Below are positions 27,055 to 38,006 of a DNA stretch of 64,000 nucleotides, piece after piece. The first letter of the stretch is position 1. Each line of letters starts with the position of its first letter. Location of the stretch: contig JAFECB010000017.1 in NCBI GenBank assembly GCA_018242365.1, forward strand, positions 372,001 through 436,000. The letters are read 5' to 3'. The stretch is from Pseudomonadota bacterium. GTDB taxonomy: Bacteria > Pseudomonadota > Gammaproteobacteria > Xanthomonadales > Xanthomonadaceae. The translations under genes and the position numbers were made by a program. Below the pieces are notes generated by a model that worked only from the letters and a program-made list of their open reading frames with translations, was not told the origin of the DNA and searched no databases.

Positions 27055-29523
27055 ATGGATTCGCCCGCGTCCGCAGTCTCGAAACCGTTCTGTCGCGCCC
27101 ACAAGTTCGGCGGGAGTTCCCTCGCCGACGCCGACTGCATTCGCCACGTCGCCAGCCTGTTGCTCGCCGACGATGCGTCGACGCAAATCGTGGTGGCCTC
27201 GGCCATGCGCGGCACCACCAATGCGCTGTTCGAATTGGGTGAGCGTGCGGCGGCCGGAGGTGCATGGAAGGACGCGCTGGACGTGTTGCGGCAACGCCAC
27301 CGCGACGCGGCGCGGGCACTGCTGGAACACCCAAGCGTGATGGTGGATCGGATCGACGTCCTGTGCGAGGAACTGGCCTCGCTGCTGCAGCAGGCGGGAC
27401 ACGCCTCACTGGAGCGCGTCCACGGCATGGGCGAGGTGTTGTCGACTGCCTTGCTGCATGCGCATCTTCGTGAACGCGGCGGCGAATACGCGCTGCTGGA
27501 TGCGCGCGACGTACTGGTGGTCCGGCACACCGACCTCGGCGCGGTGGTCGATTGGGAACAGAGCACGCAACGCCTCGTCGACTGGCACCGACGGCATCCG
27601 CAGCCACGCGTCGCCATTACCGGCTACATCGCCAGTGACATCGACGGCCAGCCCACCACCCTCGGCCGCAATGGCAGCGACTATTCGGCGGCGATCTTCG
27701 CCAGTCTCTTTGATGCCGACGAATTGCAGCTGTGGAGCGACGTCGATGGCGTGCTCTCGGCCGATCCGCGACTGGTGCCGGAAGCAGTGCCGTTGGCGGC
27801 GATGAGCTACCGCGAGGCCTGCGAACTGGCGTATTTCGGCGCCAAGGTCATCCATCCGCAAACGATGACACCGGCGATCGCACGTGGCCTGCCGATCCTG
27901 ATGCGCAACACCTTTCGCCCGGAGTTCGCCGGCACCCGCATCGACGGCGAAGGCGACAGCGGCGCATCCAGCCCGGTGAAGGGGCTGACGCTCAGTGGCG
28001 GCCTGGCGCTGGTCTGCCTCGAAGGCGCCGGCTTGATCGGTGTGCCGGGCACCGCCGAACGTGTATTCGCCGCCCTGCATGCCGCGCGCATTTCGGTGGT
28101 GATGATTTCGCAGGGCAGCTCGGAACATTCGATCTGTTGCGTGGTCCACGCAGGCGATGCGGAGTCGGCCAGCGCCGCGATCCGCACTACCTTCGCCCGC
28201 GAGCTCGCCAGTGCACAGGTCCAGGGCGTGACCGTGCAAACCGGCATCAGCGTGCTGGCAGCGGTGGGTGATGGCATGGCCGGCACTCCGGGCGTGGCCG
28301 CACGGATGTTCGATGCACTGGCCCGTGCCCGAGTCAATATCCGCGCGATTGCGCAAGGCGCATCCGAGCGCAACATCTCGGTGGCGATCTCGGCAGACGA
28401 TGCCACCCGAGCCCTGCGCGCCGTGCATGCGGCGTTCTGGCTTTCACCACAAACCCTCGCGCTTGCGGTGATCGGACCGGGCAAGGTCGGCAGCGCCCTG
28501 CTCGACCAATTGCAGGCCGCGCGGCAACGGCTGCACGACGATGCCAACATCGACCTGCGTCTGCGTGCGCTGGCCAGCCGCAACCGGCTATGGCTGTGCG
28601 GACACGGCGACAGTACCGACTGGCGCACGCGCATGCAGGCCGCAGCCAGCGACGACGGACTCGACCAGCTGGCTCGGCACCTGCTGGAGACCCACCTGCC
28701 GCATGCGGTCATCATCGACTGCAGCGCCAGCGATGAGGTTGCCGAGTATTACGAAAGGTGGTTGGCCGCCGGCATCCACGTGATCACCCCGAACAAACAG
28801 GCCGGTGCCGGCCCGTTGGCGCGCTTCGACGCGATCCGCGCTGCACGCGCGAAAAGCGGCGCGCGGTTCCGCTACGAGGCCACGGTGGGCGCCGGCTTGC
28901 CGGTGATCTCCACCCTGCGCGACCTGCTCGACACCGGCGACGCACTGATCGCGATCGACGGCATCTTCTCCGGCACCCTGGCATGGCTGTTCAACAAGTT
29001 CGACGGCAGCGTGCCGTTCTCCGCATTGGTGCGTGAAGCCCATGCGCTGGGCTATACCGAACCCGATCCACGCGACGACCTGTCCGGCACCGACGTGGCA
29101 CGCAAGCTGGTGATCTTGGCTCGCGAGGCCGGCATGCCGCTGTCGCTGGCCGAGGTCACGGTGGAGAGCCTGGTCCCGGATGCCCTGCGCGATTCCGATC
29201 GCGATGTGTTCATGGCCGGGCTGGACGCGCTGGATGCGCCCATGCTGGCGCGGTTGCAGGCCGCGCATGCGCGTGGCTGCGTATTGCGCTATGTCGCCCG
29301 TTTGCAGCGTGATGGCCACGCCTCCGTTGCGCTGTGCGAGCTTCCCGTCGACCATGGCTTCGCCCATCTGCGACTGACGGACAACTGCGTGTCGTTCACC
29401 ACCCGCCGCTACTGCGACAATCCCTTGGTCGTGCAAGGCCCCGGCGCGGGGCCGGAAGTGACGGCCGCCGGCGTGTTCTCCGACCTGCTGCGGCTGGCTG
29501 CTGCCTTGGGAGCCAAGCTGTGA
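27055..29523 (+). CDS. thrA: Bifunctional aspartate kinase / homoserine dehydrogenase I
   Basis: 822-residue fusion. Aspartokinase (about 1-290) opens with [18 protein letters not shown]. Tandem ACT regulatory domains follow (about 310-455), containing [16 protein letters not shown]. Homoserine dehydrogenase (about 470-822) has the nucleotide loop [31 protein letters not shown] and [19 protein letters not shown]. It catalyses the first and third steps of threonine/methionine synthesis from aspartate. ATG at 27055 follows GGAGG by 4 nt. It overlaps thrB by 4 nt. Threonine feedback on the ACT domains and leader control are expected. Confidence 0.97.
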   Translation: MDSPASAVSKPFCRAHKFGGSSLADADCIRHVASLLLADDASTQIVVASAMRGTTNALFELGERAAAGGAWKDALDVLRQRHRDAARALLEHPSVMVDRIDVLCEELASLLQQAGHASLERVHGMGEVLSTALLHAHLRERGGEYALLDARDVLVVRHTDLGAVVDWEQSTQRLVDWHRRHPQPRVAITGYIASDIDGQPTTLGRNGSDYSAAIFASLFDADELQLWSDVDGVLSADPRLVPEAVPLAAMSYREACELAYFGAKVIHPQTMTPAIARGLPILMRNTFRPEFAGTRIDGEGDSGASSPVKGLTLSGGLALVCLEGAGLIGVPGTAERVFAALHAARISVVMISQGSSEHSICCVVHAGDAESASAAIRTTFARELASAQVQGVTVQTGISVLAAVGDGMAGTPGVAARMFDALARARVNIRAIAQGASERNISVAISADDATRALRAVHAAFWLSPQTLALAVIGPGKVGSALLDQLQAARQRLHDDANIDLRLRALASRNRLWLCGHGDSTDWRTRMQAAASDDGLDQLARHLLETHLPHAVIIDCSASDEVAEYYERWLAAGIHVITPNKQAGAGPLARFDAIRAARAKSGARFRYEATVGAGLPVISTLRDLLDTGDALIAIDGIFSGTLAWLFNKFDGSVPFSALVREAHALGYTEPDPRDDLSGTDVARKLVILAREAGMPLSLAEVTVESLVPDALRDSDRDVFMAGLDALDAPMLARLQAAHARGCVLRYVARLQRDGHASVALCELPVDHGFAHLRLTDNCVSFTTRRYCDNPLVVQGPGAGPEVTAAGVFSDLLRLAAALGAKL

Positions 29524-30452
29524 GCGCGGCAGTCCACGCAGCGCGGGCCTTCGCGCCCGGCTCGGTCGGCAATGTCGGGGTCGGCTTCGACATCCTCGGC
29601 CACAGCATCGCTGGCATCGGCGATACCGCCACGGTGCGCCGCATCCCCGATCCGACCGTGCGCATCGCCGCGATCCGCGGCACGGTCAGCGGCCTGCCAC
29701 TGGATGCGCAGCGCAATACCGCCGGGATGGCGCTGATCGCGCTGCGTGAGGCACTGGCGCTGCCGTTCGGTTTCGAGCTGGAGCTGGACAAGGGTATCCC
29801 GCTCGGTTCCGGGCTTGGCGGCTCGGCGGCCTCCTGCGTGGCCGCCTTGGTGGCGGCCAATGCACTGCTGGACACGCCACTGCCACCGCAGACGCTGTAT
29901 CCGCACGCCTTGGCCGGCGAAGCCGTCGCCAGCGGTGGTCGCCACGGCGACAACGTCGGCCCGATGCTGCTCGGCGGATTGGTGCTGGCGACCACGGACC
30001 GCCTGACCAGGATCGACGTGCCTGCGGCATGGCACGCGGCGGTGGTGCACCCGCATGCCGTGCTGGAAACCCGACGTGCCCGCGAGGCATTGGCCGGCGC
30101 GTATGCGCTGAAGGAGTTCGTCGCGCAAAGCGCCAACCTCGCGCATGTCTTGCTGGGCTGCGAACGCGGCGACGCGTCGCTGGTCCGCGCCGGCTTGTCC
30201 GATGTGCTGGTGGAACCGCGCCGCGCGCCCTTGATCGCAGGGTTCGCCAAGGTGAAGCAGGCCGCACTGGATAGCGGCGCGATGGGCGCCAGCATTTCCG
30301 GCGCAGGCCCGAGCCTGTTTGCGTGGTGCGAGGACGAAGCCACCGCAAGACGCGCGGGCGCAGCGATGGCACAGGCGTTCACCGTCGCCGGATTCGCCAG
30401 CGACCTGCATCTCACCCCCATCGCCGGCCCCGCAGCACAGGTGTTGGCATGA
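29520..30452 (+). CDS. thrB: Homoserine kinase
   Basis: 310-residue GHMP kinase that phosphorylates homoserine. The ATP loop is [17 protein letters not shown], the N-terminal motif is [17 protein letters not shown], and the third motif is [15 protein letters not shown]. Start is GTG at 29520, overlapping the thrA stop as GTGA; the frame is open further upstream inside thrA. It overlaps thrC by 4 nt (ATGA). Confidence 0.96.
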   Translation: MSAAVHAARAFAPGSVGNVGVGFDILGHSIAGIGDTATVRRIPDPTVRIAAIRGTVSGLPLDAQRNTAGMALIALREALALPFGFELELDKGIPLGSGLGGSAASCVAALVAANALLDTPLPPQTLYPHALAGEAVASGGRHGDNVGPMLLGGLVLATTDRLTRIDVPAAWHAAVVHPHAVLETRRAREALAGAYALKEFVAQSANLAHVLLGCERGDASLVRAGLSDVLVEPRRAPLIAGFAKVKQAALDSGAMGASISGAGPSLFAWCEDEATARRAGAAMAQAFTVAGFASDLHLTPIAGPAAQVLA

Positions 30453-31741
30453 ACGCATACAGCACGCGCGGACGCGAGCCCGTGGTCTCGATTGCCGACG
30501 CGATTTCCGCCGGCCTCGCGCCGGATGGCGGCCTGTACATGCCGGACGCCTGGCCGCAGTTCCATGCCAAGGAGTTCGATGACGCCCACACGCTGGCCGA
30601 TGTCGCCATCCGCTTCCTCGCGCCGTTCTTCGCCGGCAGTGCGCTGGAAGCCGCCCTGCCCGGCATCTGCCGTGACGCACTCGCGATCGACCCACCACTG
30701 GCAGGCTTCGGCAAACCGGACGATTTTCTGCTGGAGCTGTTCCACGGCCCCACTGCCGCCTTCAAGGACTACGGCGCCGCCTTCCTCACCGGCTGCTTGT
30801 CCGCGCTGCCGCGTGGTGACAAACCATTGACGATAGTCGTTGCCACCTCCGGCGACACCGGCGCGGCGGTCGGCGCGGCCTTCCATCGCAAACCCGGTGT
30901 GCGGGTGGCGATTCTCTATCCCGATGGCCGGGTCGCACCGCGACAGGCGCATCAACTCGGCTGCTTTGGCGACAATGTGCGGGCCTTCCGCGTGGATGGA
31001 AGCTTCGATGACTGCCAGCGCCTCGCCAAGACCCTGCTGGCCGACGCCGACTATCGCCGCGCGGTGCCCTTGGGTTCTGCCAACAGCATCAGCCTCGGTC
31101 GCCTGCTGCCGCAGGCCGCGTATTACGCGCATGCCGCGCTCGGCCATTTCCGCAGCCGTGGCCAGCCGCTGAACTTCGTCATCCCCACCGGCAATCTCGG
31201 CAATGCGCTGGCCTGCCTGCTGGCCAGACGCATGGGCCTGCCGGTAGGCGAGATCGTGCTAGCCAGCAATGCCAATGACGTGTTGCCGAAATTCTTTGCA
31301 GGCGAGGACTACACGCCGCAGCCCAGCCTTGCCACCCTCGCCAATGCGATGGACGTGGGCGCGCCCAGCAATTTCGAACGCCTGCAGGCACTGTACCCGG
31401 ATCCTGCAGCACTCCGTGGTGTGATGCGCGCCGAAGCGGTCAGCGACGCACAGATCCGCACCAGCATCGTGCGCACCCGCGAAACGCGCGGCCACGTGGT
31501 CTGCCCGCATACCGCCTGCGCCGCCGAGGTGCTGGATCGCCTGCGCGCCGCTGGTGCGGGCGGCACTTGGGCCGCGGTCGCGACAGCGCATCCGGCAAAG
31601 TTCCCGGACGTGGTGGAGCCGCTGCTGGGTCAAACCGTGCCCTTGCCTGCACCGTTGGCGGCGATGCTGGCCCGACCCAGCCGCGCGCAACCACTGGCCA
31701 ACGATGACGTCGCCCTGCGCGATTTGCTCAGGCGCAGCTGA
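30449..31741 (+). CDS. thrC: Threonine synthase
   Basis: 430-residue PLP enzyme that converts O-phosphohomoserine to threonine. The PLP Lys sits in [17 protein letters not shown]. The phosphate/PLP loop is [15 protein letters not shown], and [22 protein letters not shown] comes later, shown here in two parts ([19 protein letters not shown]). Starts [14 protein letters not shown], typical of the proteobacterial short class. Last gene of thrABC; no clear terminator before the tRNA-Arg promoter. Confidence 0.96.
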   Translation: MNAYSTRGREPVVSIADAISAGLAPDGGLYMPDAWPQFHAKEFDDAHTLADVAIRFLAPFFAGSALEAALPGICRDALAIDPPLAGFGKPDDFLLELFHGPTAAFKDYGAAFLTGCLSALPRGDKPLTIVVATSGDTGAAVGAAFHRKPGVRVAILYPDGRVAPRQAHQLGCFGDNVRAFRVDGSFDDCQRLAKTLLADADYRRAVPLGSANSISLGRLLPQAAYYAHAALGHFRSRGQPLNFVIPTGNLGNALACLLARRMGLPVGEIVLASNANDVLPKFFAGEDYTPQPSLATLANAMDVGAPSNFERLQALYPDPAALRGVMRAEAVSDAQIRTSIVRTRETRGHVVCPHTACAAEVLDRLRAAGAGGTWAAVATAHPAKFPDVVEPLLGQTVPLPAPLAAMLARPSRAQPLANDDVALRDLLRRS

Positions 31742-31796
31742 ATTTCGTCGCATTCCGGCCAGTCCCGCCGGTCGAATCGCAAATGCGGACCGCGCA

Positions 31797-31826
31797 TTGG
31801 CCGAAACCGCAGTCGGCTGCGATAAT
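31797..31826 (+). promoter_or_regulatory. Promoter of tRNA-Arg
   Basis: -35-like TTGGCC (31797-31802), 18-bp spacer, -10 GATAAT (31821-31826). It ends 10 nt before the mature tRNA. Confidence 0.55.
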
Positions 31827-31836
31827 CGCGGGTTGT

Positions 31837-31913
31837 GGCCCCGTAGCTCAGCTGGATAGAGCGTCCCCCTCCTAAGGGGAAGGTCGTGCGTTCGAATCGC
31901 GCCGGGGTCGCCA
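31837..31913 (+). tRNA. tRNA-Arg (anticodon CCU)
   Basis: Complete cloverleaf of 77 nt with encoded CCA. The 7-bp acceptor GGCCCCG pairs with CGGGGTC (one G-T). The anticodon stem TCCCC/GGGGA encloses loop CTCCTAA, so the anticodon is CCT at 31871-31873, reading AGG. T loop TTCGAAT is present. It lies between thrC and the aldehyde dehydrogenase gene; no integrase or duplicated 3' end was found nearby. Confidence 0.96.
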
Positions 31914-31981
31914 TGCTTGCGTGCAATCCAGCACAAGCGTCCGCATCCCGTTGCGCACGCCTCGATCATCCCGGAGTTCCC

Positions 31982-33514
31982 ATGTCCCACCCCGTCCTCA
32001 CCGCACTTGGTCTTTCCGCCGTCGAATCCGGCACCTATCTCGGCAATGGCGAATGGTCGAAGACCAGCGATGCCGGCGTGCTGGAGCCGGTGAACCCGAC
32101 CACCGGCGAGGTGCTGGGCCACGTCCATGCCTCGTCCAAGGCCGACTACGACACCATCGTCGAACGCGCCCAGGCGGCCTTCAAGGTTTGGCGCACCACC
32201 CCGGCCCCGCGCCGCGGCGAGGCGATCCGCCTGTGCGCCGACGCCCTGCGTGCGCACAAGGATGCACTCGGCTCGCTGGTCGCGCTGGAGATGGGCAAGT
32301 CCAAGCCCGAGGGCGATGGCGAAGTGCAGGAAATGATCGACATCGGCGAGTTTGCCGTCGGCCTGTCACGCCAGCTGTACGGCCTGACCATGCACAGCGA
32401 ACGCCCCGGCCACCGCATGTACGAGCAGTGGCATCCGATCGGCCTGGTCGGGATCATCAGCGCGTTCAATTTCCCGGTCGCGGTATGGGCGTGGAATTCG
32501 TTCATCGCGGCGGTCTGCGGCGACATCAGCATCTGGAAGCCCTCCCCGAAGACCCCGCTGTCGGCCATCGCCTCGATGAAGATCTGCAATGAAGCGCTGC
32601 GCAAGGGCGGCTTCCCGGACATCTTCTTCCTGTTCAACGATGCCGGCAGCGAGCTGGCCCAGCAGTTCGTCGACGACAAGCGCGTACCGCTGATCAGCTT
32701 CACCGGCAGCACCAAGATCGGCCGCATGGTCGGCGAGCGCTGCGCGCGCCGGATGGGGCGCTCGCTGCTGGAGCTGGGCGGCAACAACGCAATCATCGTG
32801 GATGAAACCGCCGACCTGACCCTGGCGATCCCGGCGATTGTGTTTGGCGCGGTCGGCACCGCCGGCCAGCGCTGCACCACCACCCGTCGCCTGATCGTCC
32901 ACGCCTCGCGCTACGACGACGTGCTGGCCAAGCTGGTCACGGCCTACAAGCAGGTCGAGGGCAAGATCGGCGACCCCACCGACCCGGCCAACCTGATGGG
33001 CCCGCTCAACAGCCGTGACGGCGTCGACGCCTATCTGGATGCGATTGCCCGCGCCAAGGCCGCAGGCGGCAAGGTCGAGACCGGCGGCACCGCCATCGAT
33101 CGCCCGGGCAATTTCGTGCTGCCGGCGATCGTCACCGGCCTCACCAATGATGCCGAGATCGTCCAGCACGAGACCTTCGCGCCGATCCTGTACGTGATGA
33201 AATACGACGACCTCGACGAGGCCATCGACATGCAGAACGCCGTGCCGCAGGGCCTGTCGTCCTCGATTTTCACCACCAATCTCAAGCGCGCCGAAGCCTT
33301 CCTGTCGGCGGCGGGTTCCGATTGCGGCATCGCCAATGTCAATATCGGCACCTCGGGCGCGGAAATCGGCGGTGCCTTCGGTGGCGAAAAGGAAACCGGC
33401 GGTGGTCGCGAATCCGGCTCGGACGCATGGAAGGCCTACATGCGCCGCCAGACCAATACAATCAACTACTCCGACGCGCTGCCGCTGGCACAGGGCATCA
33501 AGTTCGACCTCTGA
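31982..33514 (+). CDS. Aldehyde dehydrogenase, ALDH7/antiquitin type (probable piperideine-6-carboxylate or related semialdehyde dehydrogenase)
   Basis: 510-residue NAD(P)-dependent dehydrogenase. Signatures are [15 protein letters not shown], the general base in [11 protein letters not shown], and the catalytic Cys in [13 protein letters not shown]. The C-terminus is [20 protein letters not shown] followed by [18 protein letters not shown], the antiquitin (ALDH7/AmaB/Pcd) hallmark. Those enzymes act on aminoadipate semialdehyde/piperideine-6-carboxylate in lysine breakdown. No lysine-degradation partner is adjacent, so the substrate is uncertain. ATG at 31982 is chosen; an upstream in-frame start would overlap the tRNA. 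Confidence 0.88.
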   Translation: MSHPVLTALGLSAVESGTYLGNGEWSKTSDAGVLEPVNPTTGEVLGHVHASSKADYDTIVERAQAAFKVWRTTPAPRRGEAIRLCADALRAHKDALGSLVALEMGKSKPEGDGEVQEMIDIGEFAVGLSRQLYGLTMHSERPGHRMYEQWHPIGLVGIISAFNFPVAVWAWNSFIAAVCGDISIWKPSPKTPLSAIASMKICNEALRKGGFPDIFFLFNDAGSELAQQFVDDKRVPLISFTGSTKIGRMVGERCARRMGRSLLELGGNNAIIVDETADLTLAIPAIVFGAVGTAGQRCTTTRRLIVHASRYDDVLAKLVTAYKQVEGKIGDPTDPANLMGPLNSRDGVDAYLDAIARAKAAGGKVETGGTAIDRPGNFVLPAIVTGLTNDAEIVQHETFAPILYVMKYDDLDEAIDMQNAVPQGLSSSIFTTNLKRAEAFLSAAGSDCGIANVNIGTSGAEIGGAFGGEKETGGGRESGSDAWKAYMRRQTNTINYSDALPLAQGIKFDL

Positions 33515-33526
33515 GGGATCGACCCC

Positions 33527-33820
33527 ATGAACACGCCGGTCCGCCAAACCAACTCGCTTGCCGTGGTCAGCCTCGTCTGCGGCATCCTTGGTTGGACCTT
33601 GCTGCCCTTCCTCGGCAGCATCGTTGCCATCGTCTGCGGGCATATGGCGCGCAGCGAGATCCGGCGCAATCCGCAAACCCAGGAAGGTGATGGTCTTGCG
33701 GTTGCGGGGCTGGTGATGGGTTACCTCGTCATCGCCCTGTCGGTGCTGGCGGTCGTCGCGGTCATCCTGTTCTTCGGCGGGCTGGCGGCAATCATCGCCT
33801 TCGCAGGCATGGGGCACTGA
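33527..33820 (+). CDS. DUF4190-type small membrane protein
   Basis: 97-residue protein with two or three membrane helices. It opens NSLAVVSLVCGILGWTLLP, continues with GSIVAIVCGHMARSEIRRNP, then GDGLAVAGLVMGYLVIALSV. That pattern (A-xx-SL-xx-GI, GHxAxxxIRR, G-x-GLAxAGLxxGY) is the DUF4190 signature. Function unknown. It lies 12 nt after the dehydrogenase and 3 nt before pyrD, so probably cotranscribed. Confidence 0.8.
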   Translation: MNTPVRQTNSLAVVSLVCGILGWTLLPFLGSIVAIVCGHMARSEIRRNPQTQEGDGLAVAGLVMGYLVIALSVLAVVAVILFFGGLAAIIAFAGMGH

Positions 33821-33823
33821 CGC

Positions 33824-34879
33824 TTGTACGGCCTCAGTCGCCCCTTCCTGTTCCTGCTCGACGCCGAGAACGCGCATGATCTCAGCTTGATCGCGCTGCG
33901 TGCCGCACACGGCCTGCACCTGTCGCCGCTGTTGGCCACGCCGCCCAAGCCGCTGCCGACCAAGGCCTTCGGCCTGACCTTCCCCAACCCGGTCGGCCTC
34001 GCCGCCGGACTGGACAAGAGCGGTGCCCACATCGATGAACTGCTGGCCTTCGGCTTCGGCTTCATCGAGATCGGCACGGTCACGCCCAAGCCGCAATCCG
34101 GCAATGACCGACCACGCATGTTCCGGCTGCGGCGCGATCAGGCGATCATCAACCGGATGGGTTTCAACAGTGTTGGCGTGGATGCACTGGTGCACAACGT
34201 CGAACGCGCCAAGCGCCGTGGCGACGGCCTGCTCGGCATCAACATCGGTCGCAACAAGGGCACGCCGAACAAGGACGCCGCCAAGGATTACCTGCACTGC
34301 CTGCGCAAGGTCTATCCGCTCGCCGATTACGTGGCGGTCAACATCTCCTCGCCGAACACCTCCGGCCTGCGCGAACTGCAGGAGGAACAGGCGCTTCGGA
34401 AATTGGTCGGTTGCCTGCGGGACGAGCAGGAGGCACTTGCCGGTATCCATGGCAAGCGCGTACCGGTGCTGGTGAAGATCGCTCCGGACCTGGACGAGGG
34501 CGACATCGACGCCGCCGCACGGGTGCTTGGTGATCTGCAGGTGGATGGCGTGATCGCCACCAATACCACGGTCTCGCGCGAGGGTCTGGTCGACACCCGC
34601 CATATCGATGAAGCCGGTGGCCTGTCGGGCGCGCCGCTGATGGCGTCGGCCACTGCCACCCTGCGGATGATGCGCACGCGCCTGCCCGACCATATCCCGA
34701 TGATCGGCGTCGGCGGCATCATGGAAGGGGCCGATGCCGCCACCAAGCAGGCAGCCGGCGCGGTGCTCGTGCAGACCTATACCGGCCTCGTCTATCGCGG
34801 GCCGGCGCTGATCGGCGAATGCGTGGAAGCCTTGCGTCGCCGCAAGGAAGCCCGCAGCGGTGCCCTGCCGCTGGAATGA
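33824..34879 (+). CDS. pyrD: Dihydroorotate dehydrogenase (quinone), class 2
   Basis: 351-residue FMN enzyme of pyrimidine synthesis attached to the inner membrane. It has the class 2 N-terminal helix ([21 protein letters not shown]), [26 protein letters not shown], the catalytic Ser in [13 protein letters not shown] and the C-terminal IGVGGI. The start is TTG at 33824, giving the expected family N-terminus; no ATG or GTG fits. Its stop overlaps the murB start (ATGA). Confidence 0.95.
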   Translation: MYGLSRPFLFLLDAENAHDLSLIALRAAHGLHLSPLLATPPKPLPTKAFGLTFPNPVGLAAGLDKSGAHIDELLAFGFGFIEIGTVTPKPQSGNDRPRMFRLRRDQAIINRMGFNSVGVDALVHNVERAKRRGDGLLGINIGRNKGTPNKDAAKDYLHCLRKVYPLADYVAVNISSPNTSGLRELQEEQALRKLVGCLRDEQEALAGIHGKRVPVLVKIAPDLDEGDIDAAARVLGDLQVDGVIATNTTVSREGLVDTRHIDEAGGLSGAPLMASATATLRMMRTRLPDHIPMIGVGGIMEGADAATKQAAGAVLVQTYTGLVYRGPALIGECVEALRRRKEARSGALPLE

Positions 34880-35928
34880 ACGCCAGCGCCGGCGGCTATC
34901 GCATCATCGAGAACGCGCGACTGGACGCGCGCAACAGCTTCGGCGTGCCGGCGCGCGCGCCCTTGCTGGTGGAAGTCACCCGCAGCGAGGCCCTGCCCGA
35001 CTTGTTCGCCAGCGCGATGCCGCGCGGCGCAAAGCCCTTGGTACTCGGCGGCGGCAGCAATCTGCTGTTTGCGGGTGATCCGGCCGGCGTCGTGCTGGCC
35101 TTGGTTTCCGGTGGCATCCAGACCCTGCGGACGGACGGCGACGCCAGCATCGTGCGCGCCGACGCCGGTGTGATCTGGCACGATTTCGTGCTGTGGACGC
35201 TGGGCCGCGGCCTGTGCGGGCTGGAGAACCTCGCCCTGATCCCCGGCACGGTCGGTGCCGCGCCGATCCAGAATATCGGCGCGTACGGGGTCGAAGTGCG
35301 CGAGCACGTGCACGTGGTGGAAGCCTTCGACCGCGAGCGCGGCGATTTCGTGCGTCTCGATGCCGATGCCTGCGCCTTCGCCTACCGCGATTCACTGTTC
35401 AAGCACGCGCCGGATCGCTACATCGTCAACGCGGTCGGATTCCGCCTGCCTCATGCCTGCGCGCCGCGCCTCGGCTACGCCGGCCTCGCCGAGGAATTGC
35501 AGGCGATGGGGGTCGAAGGCACACCACGCGCCTCGCAGGTCGCCGAAGCCGTGATCCGCATCCGTCGTCGCAAACTGCCGGACCCGGCGGTACTGGGCAA
35601 TGCCGGCAGCTTCTTCAAGAACCCCATCGTCCCGCTTGCGCAGGCCGAGGCGCTGCTGACTGAACACCCGGGCCTGCCGGTGTTTCGCGGCAGCGATGCC
35701 GACAGCCGCAAACTGTCGGCGGCCTGGCTGATCGACCAGTGTGGCTGGAAAGGCCATCGTGAAGGTGATGCCGGCGTCTCGGCCACACATGCACTGGTCC
35801 TGGTCAACCACGGCCACGCCAGCGGCCTGCAGTTGCTGGATCTCGCCCGTCGCATCGCCGCCTCGGTGCAGGAGCGCTTCGGCGTGGCGATCGAACCGGA
35901 ACCGCGGATCGTCGGCGCGACATGGTGA
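34876..35928 (+). CDS. murB: UDP-N-acetylenolpyruvoylglucosamine reductase MurB (type I)
   Basis: 350-residue FAD enzyme that makes UDP-MurNAc. The FAD motif is [41 protein letters not shown] appears as two parts ([24 protein letters not shown]). Catalytic Ser lies in [13 protein letters not shown] and the late Glu in the C-terminal EPRIVG region. YRDSLFK marks the type I enzyme. Overlaps pyrD by 4 nt, giving a pyrD-murB pair. Confidence 0.96.
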   Translation: MNASAGGYRIIENARLDARNSFGVPARAPLLVEVTRSEALPDLFASAMPRGAKPLVLGGGSNLLFAGDPAGVVLALVSGGIQTLRTDGDASIVRADAGVIWHDFVLWTLGRGLCGLENLALIPGTVGAAPIQNIGAYGVEVREHVHVVEAFDRERGDFVRLDADACAFAYRDSLFKHAPDRYIVNAVGFRLPHACAPRLGYAGLAEELQAMGVEGTPRASQVAEAVIRIRRRKLPDPAVLGNAGSFFKNPIVPLAQAEALLTEHPGLPVFRGSDADSRKLSAAWLIDQCGWKGHREGDAGVSATHALVLVNHGHASGLQLLDLARRIAASVQERFGVAIEPEPRIVGATW

Positions 35929-36007
35929 GTGCGCGCGCCTGACCGCGTGAATCCTGCCCTCACTTGCGACCCCATACGATTCCCCGCCGAACGGTTGAAG
36001 GAAGGCC

Positions 36008-36949
36008 ATGACGCCGCCCCGCAGCAGCCACGCCCGCGCCGCCGCGTTGATGCTGGCCAGCACCCTGACCTTCGGCCTGATGGCGATCTTCATTCGCCTC
36101 GCCTCGGCCGACATGCCGACCTGGGAGATCGCGTTCTTCCGCGTCGCCTTCGGTTTCCTGATCCTGCTGACCGTCCTGATCTGGCCGCTGCGCACCCAGC
36201 CGCGACCCGTGCACGCCTTCCTCGCCAGCGTGCGCACCCGACAACTGCCGCGTTACCTGCTGCGTGGTGCGATCGGTGTCGCCGCCATGTTTTGCGGCTT
36301 CTGGGCGATTGCCCATTTGCCACTGGCGCAGGCCATCGCGCTCAATTACTCCTCGCCGATCTTCGTCACCATCGCCGCGATCCTGATGCTGGGCGAACGC
36401 GTGCGTGCCCGCCGCTGGGCCGCAGTGATCGTGGGCTTCATCGGCGTGCTGGTGATCGTGCGCCCGTACTCGCAGGCGTTCAGCGTGCAGTCGCTGGTCG
36501 CGGTGGCCGCCGCCGTGCTGAGCGCATTGGTGGCGGTCCAGATCAAACAACTGTCGGCCATCGACAAGGCCGACACGATTGTCTTCTGGACCTATGCGCT
36601 GTGGGTGCCGATGACCCTGCTGCCCACCCTGTTCGTCTGGAAAACGCCGCAAGGGATCGACTGGCTATGGCTGGTCATGGCCGGCCTGATGGGCACGGCC
36701 GGGCAATTGCTGTGGACGCGCGCGCTCAAGCTCGGCGAGGTGTCGGCGCTGACGCCGATCAGCTTCACCCAGCTGCCGGTGGTCACCCTAGCCGGCTGGC
36801 TGCTGTTCGATGAAATCGTCGATACGCCGACCATGCTCGGTGCCGGCATCATCCTCGCCTCCACCTTCTACATCGCCCGCCGCGAATCCCTGCTGGCCAA
36901 GCAGGCGGCCTCGCAGGCCGTCAGCAAGGGCAATCCACCGCTGATCTGA
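36008..36949 (+). CDS. EamA/DMT superfamily transporter
   Basis: 313-residue protein with ten predicted membrane helices in two EamA repeats (about 12-145 and 155-290). Signature stretches are IFIRLASADMPTWEIAFFRV and PLAQAIALNYSSPIFVTIAA in the first repeat, and GQLLWTRALKLGEVSALTPI in the second. Members export amino acids, nucleotides or other small metabolites; the substrate here is unknown. Good AAGGAAGG ribosome site 6-7 nt upstream. Single gene. Confidence 0.88.
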   Translation: MTPPRSSHARAAALMLASTLTFGLMAIFIRLASADMPTWEIAFFRVAFGFLILLTVLIWPLRTQPRPVHAFLASVRTRQLPRYLLRGAIGVAAMFCGFWAIAHLPLAQAIALNYSSPIFVTIAAILMLGERVRARRWAAVIVGFIGVLVIVRPYSQAFSVQSLVAVAAAVLSALVAVQIKQLSAIDKADTIVFWTYALWVPMTLLPTLFVWKTPQGIDWLWLVMAGLMGTAGQLLWTRALKLGEVSALTPISFTQLPVVTLAGWLLFDEIVDTPTMLGAGIILASTFYIARRESLLAKQAASQAVSKGNPPLI

Positions 36950-37099
36950 GGATACGGCGCATCAATCCTCGCGTGATTGCGTCGTGGCCGGCCATCCATC
37001 GCCTGTAGGCAGCACAGCATTGCCCTGCCCAGTGCCGGCCATCATCCGACCCGTATTGGATCGCGGCTACACTGCGGCTGTCACGTCCCGCGTCCTGCC

Positions 37100-37999
37100 A
37101 TGAACAGCGATTCTCCCCACGACGACACCACCCAGCGCACCTTGTTCAGCACAGGACCGGCCCAGCCGACACTGCGTTCGGCCTGCGTGGTCGTGATCCA
37201 CGGCGAAGGCCTTGGCAAGCGGGTCGATATCCACGACCGGCCCATCCTCGTTGGCCGCAATCAGGATGCCGACCTCGTCATCGAACACAAGAGCGTTTCC
37301 CGCCAGCACTGCAGGCTCTGGAACGACGCCGGTCGATTTCGCATTCGCGATCTCGGCGCCACCAATCCCACCCGCTTGAACGATGCCCGCATCGAGCAGG
37401 ATGCACTGCTGGCCGACGGCGATCGCATCACCATCGGCGAGAGCGTGCTGAAGTTCATCGCCGAGGACAGCGTCGAGGCGCGTTACCACGAAGAGATCTA
37501 CCAGTTGGCCATCCACGACCCGTTGACCGGCCTGCATAACCGTCGCCACTTCTGCGAATCCGCCGACCTGGAAATCGCTCGCGCCGTGCGTCACGACCGC
37601 ATGCTGGCGCTTTGCATCATCGACGTCGACCTGTTCAAGCCGGTCAACGACCGCCATGGGCACATCGCCGGCGACGAGGTGCTGCGCGGGATCGGCGCGA
37701 TCGTGCGCCAGCATGCCCGCGGCGACGACGTGGCGGCGCGCATCGGTGGCGAGGAATTCGCCCTGCTGCTGCCCGAATGCGCGCTTGCGGATGCCATCCA
37801 GCTGGCCGAACGCCTGCGCGCTGCGGTCGCGGACGCGGTATTCACCCCGGGCGGTGCGCCACAACGGATCACCATCAGTATAGGCATTGCCAGCCTGTCG
37901 CCCGACCGCGCTGCCCGTGGGCCGTTGATGGCCGCCGCCGATGCTGCGCTGTATCGGGCCAAGAGCGAAGGCCGCAACCGGGTCTGCGTCGAGGATTGA
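37100..37999 (+). CDS. FHA-domain diguanylate cyclase
   Basis: 299-residue soluble protein. An FHA domain (about 42-110) carries ILVGRNQDADLVIEHKSVSR and GRFRIRDLGATNPTRLND, with phosphothreonine-binding Arg and Ser present. A GGDEF domain (about 130-299) follows, with the active site GGEEF near 216 and an RxxD inhibitory site (RGDD near 207) at the canonical five-residue spacing. It is likely an active, product-inhibited cyclase recruited by Ser/Thr-phosphorylated partners. ATG at 37100 is chosen. Convergent with the HD-GYP gene, 7 nt apart. Confidence 0.93.
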   Translation: MNSDSPHDDTTQRTLFSTGPAQPTLRSACVVVIHGEGLGKRVDIHDRPILVGRNQDADLVIEHKSVSRQHCRLWNDAGRFRIRDLGATNPTRLNDARIEQDALLADGDRITIGESVLKFIAEDSVEARYHEEIYQLAIHDPLTGLHNRRHFCESADLEIARAVRHDRMLALCIIDVDLFKPVNDRHGHIAGDEVLRGIGAIVRQHARGDDVAARIGGEEFALLLPECALADAIQLAERLRAAVADAVFTPGGAPQRITISIGIASLSPDRAARGPLMAAADAALYRAKSEGRNRVCVED

Positions 38000-38006
38000 A
38001 CGCGAG

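Noticed and set aside
26843-27340. Plus-strand frame spanning the thr leader region
   Set aside because: Out of frame with both the Thr-rich leader and thrA; composition is His/Arg-rich noise.
31837-31913. tRNA-Arg as an integration site
   Set aside because: No integrase, no direct repeat of the tRNA 3' end, and the neighbours are ordinary chromosomal genes.
32366-34693. Long minus-strand frame across the aldehyde dehydrogenase and pyrD
   Set aside because: It is antisense to three well-supported genes and its product is low-complexity.
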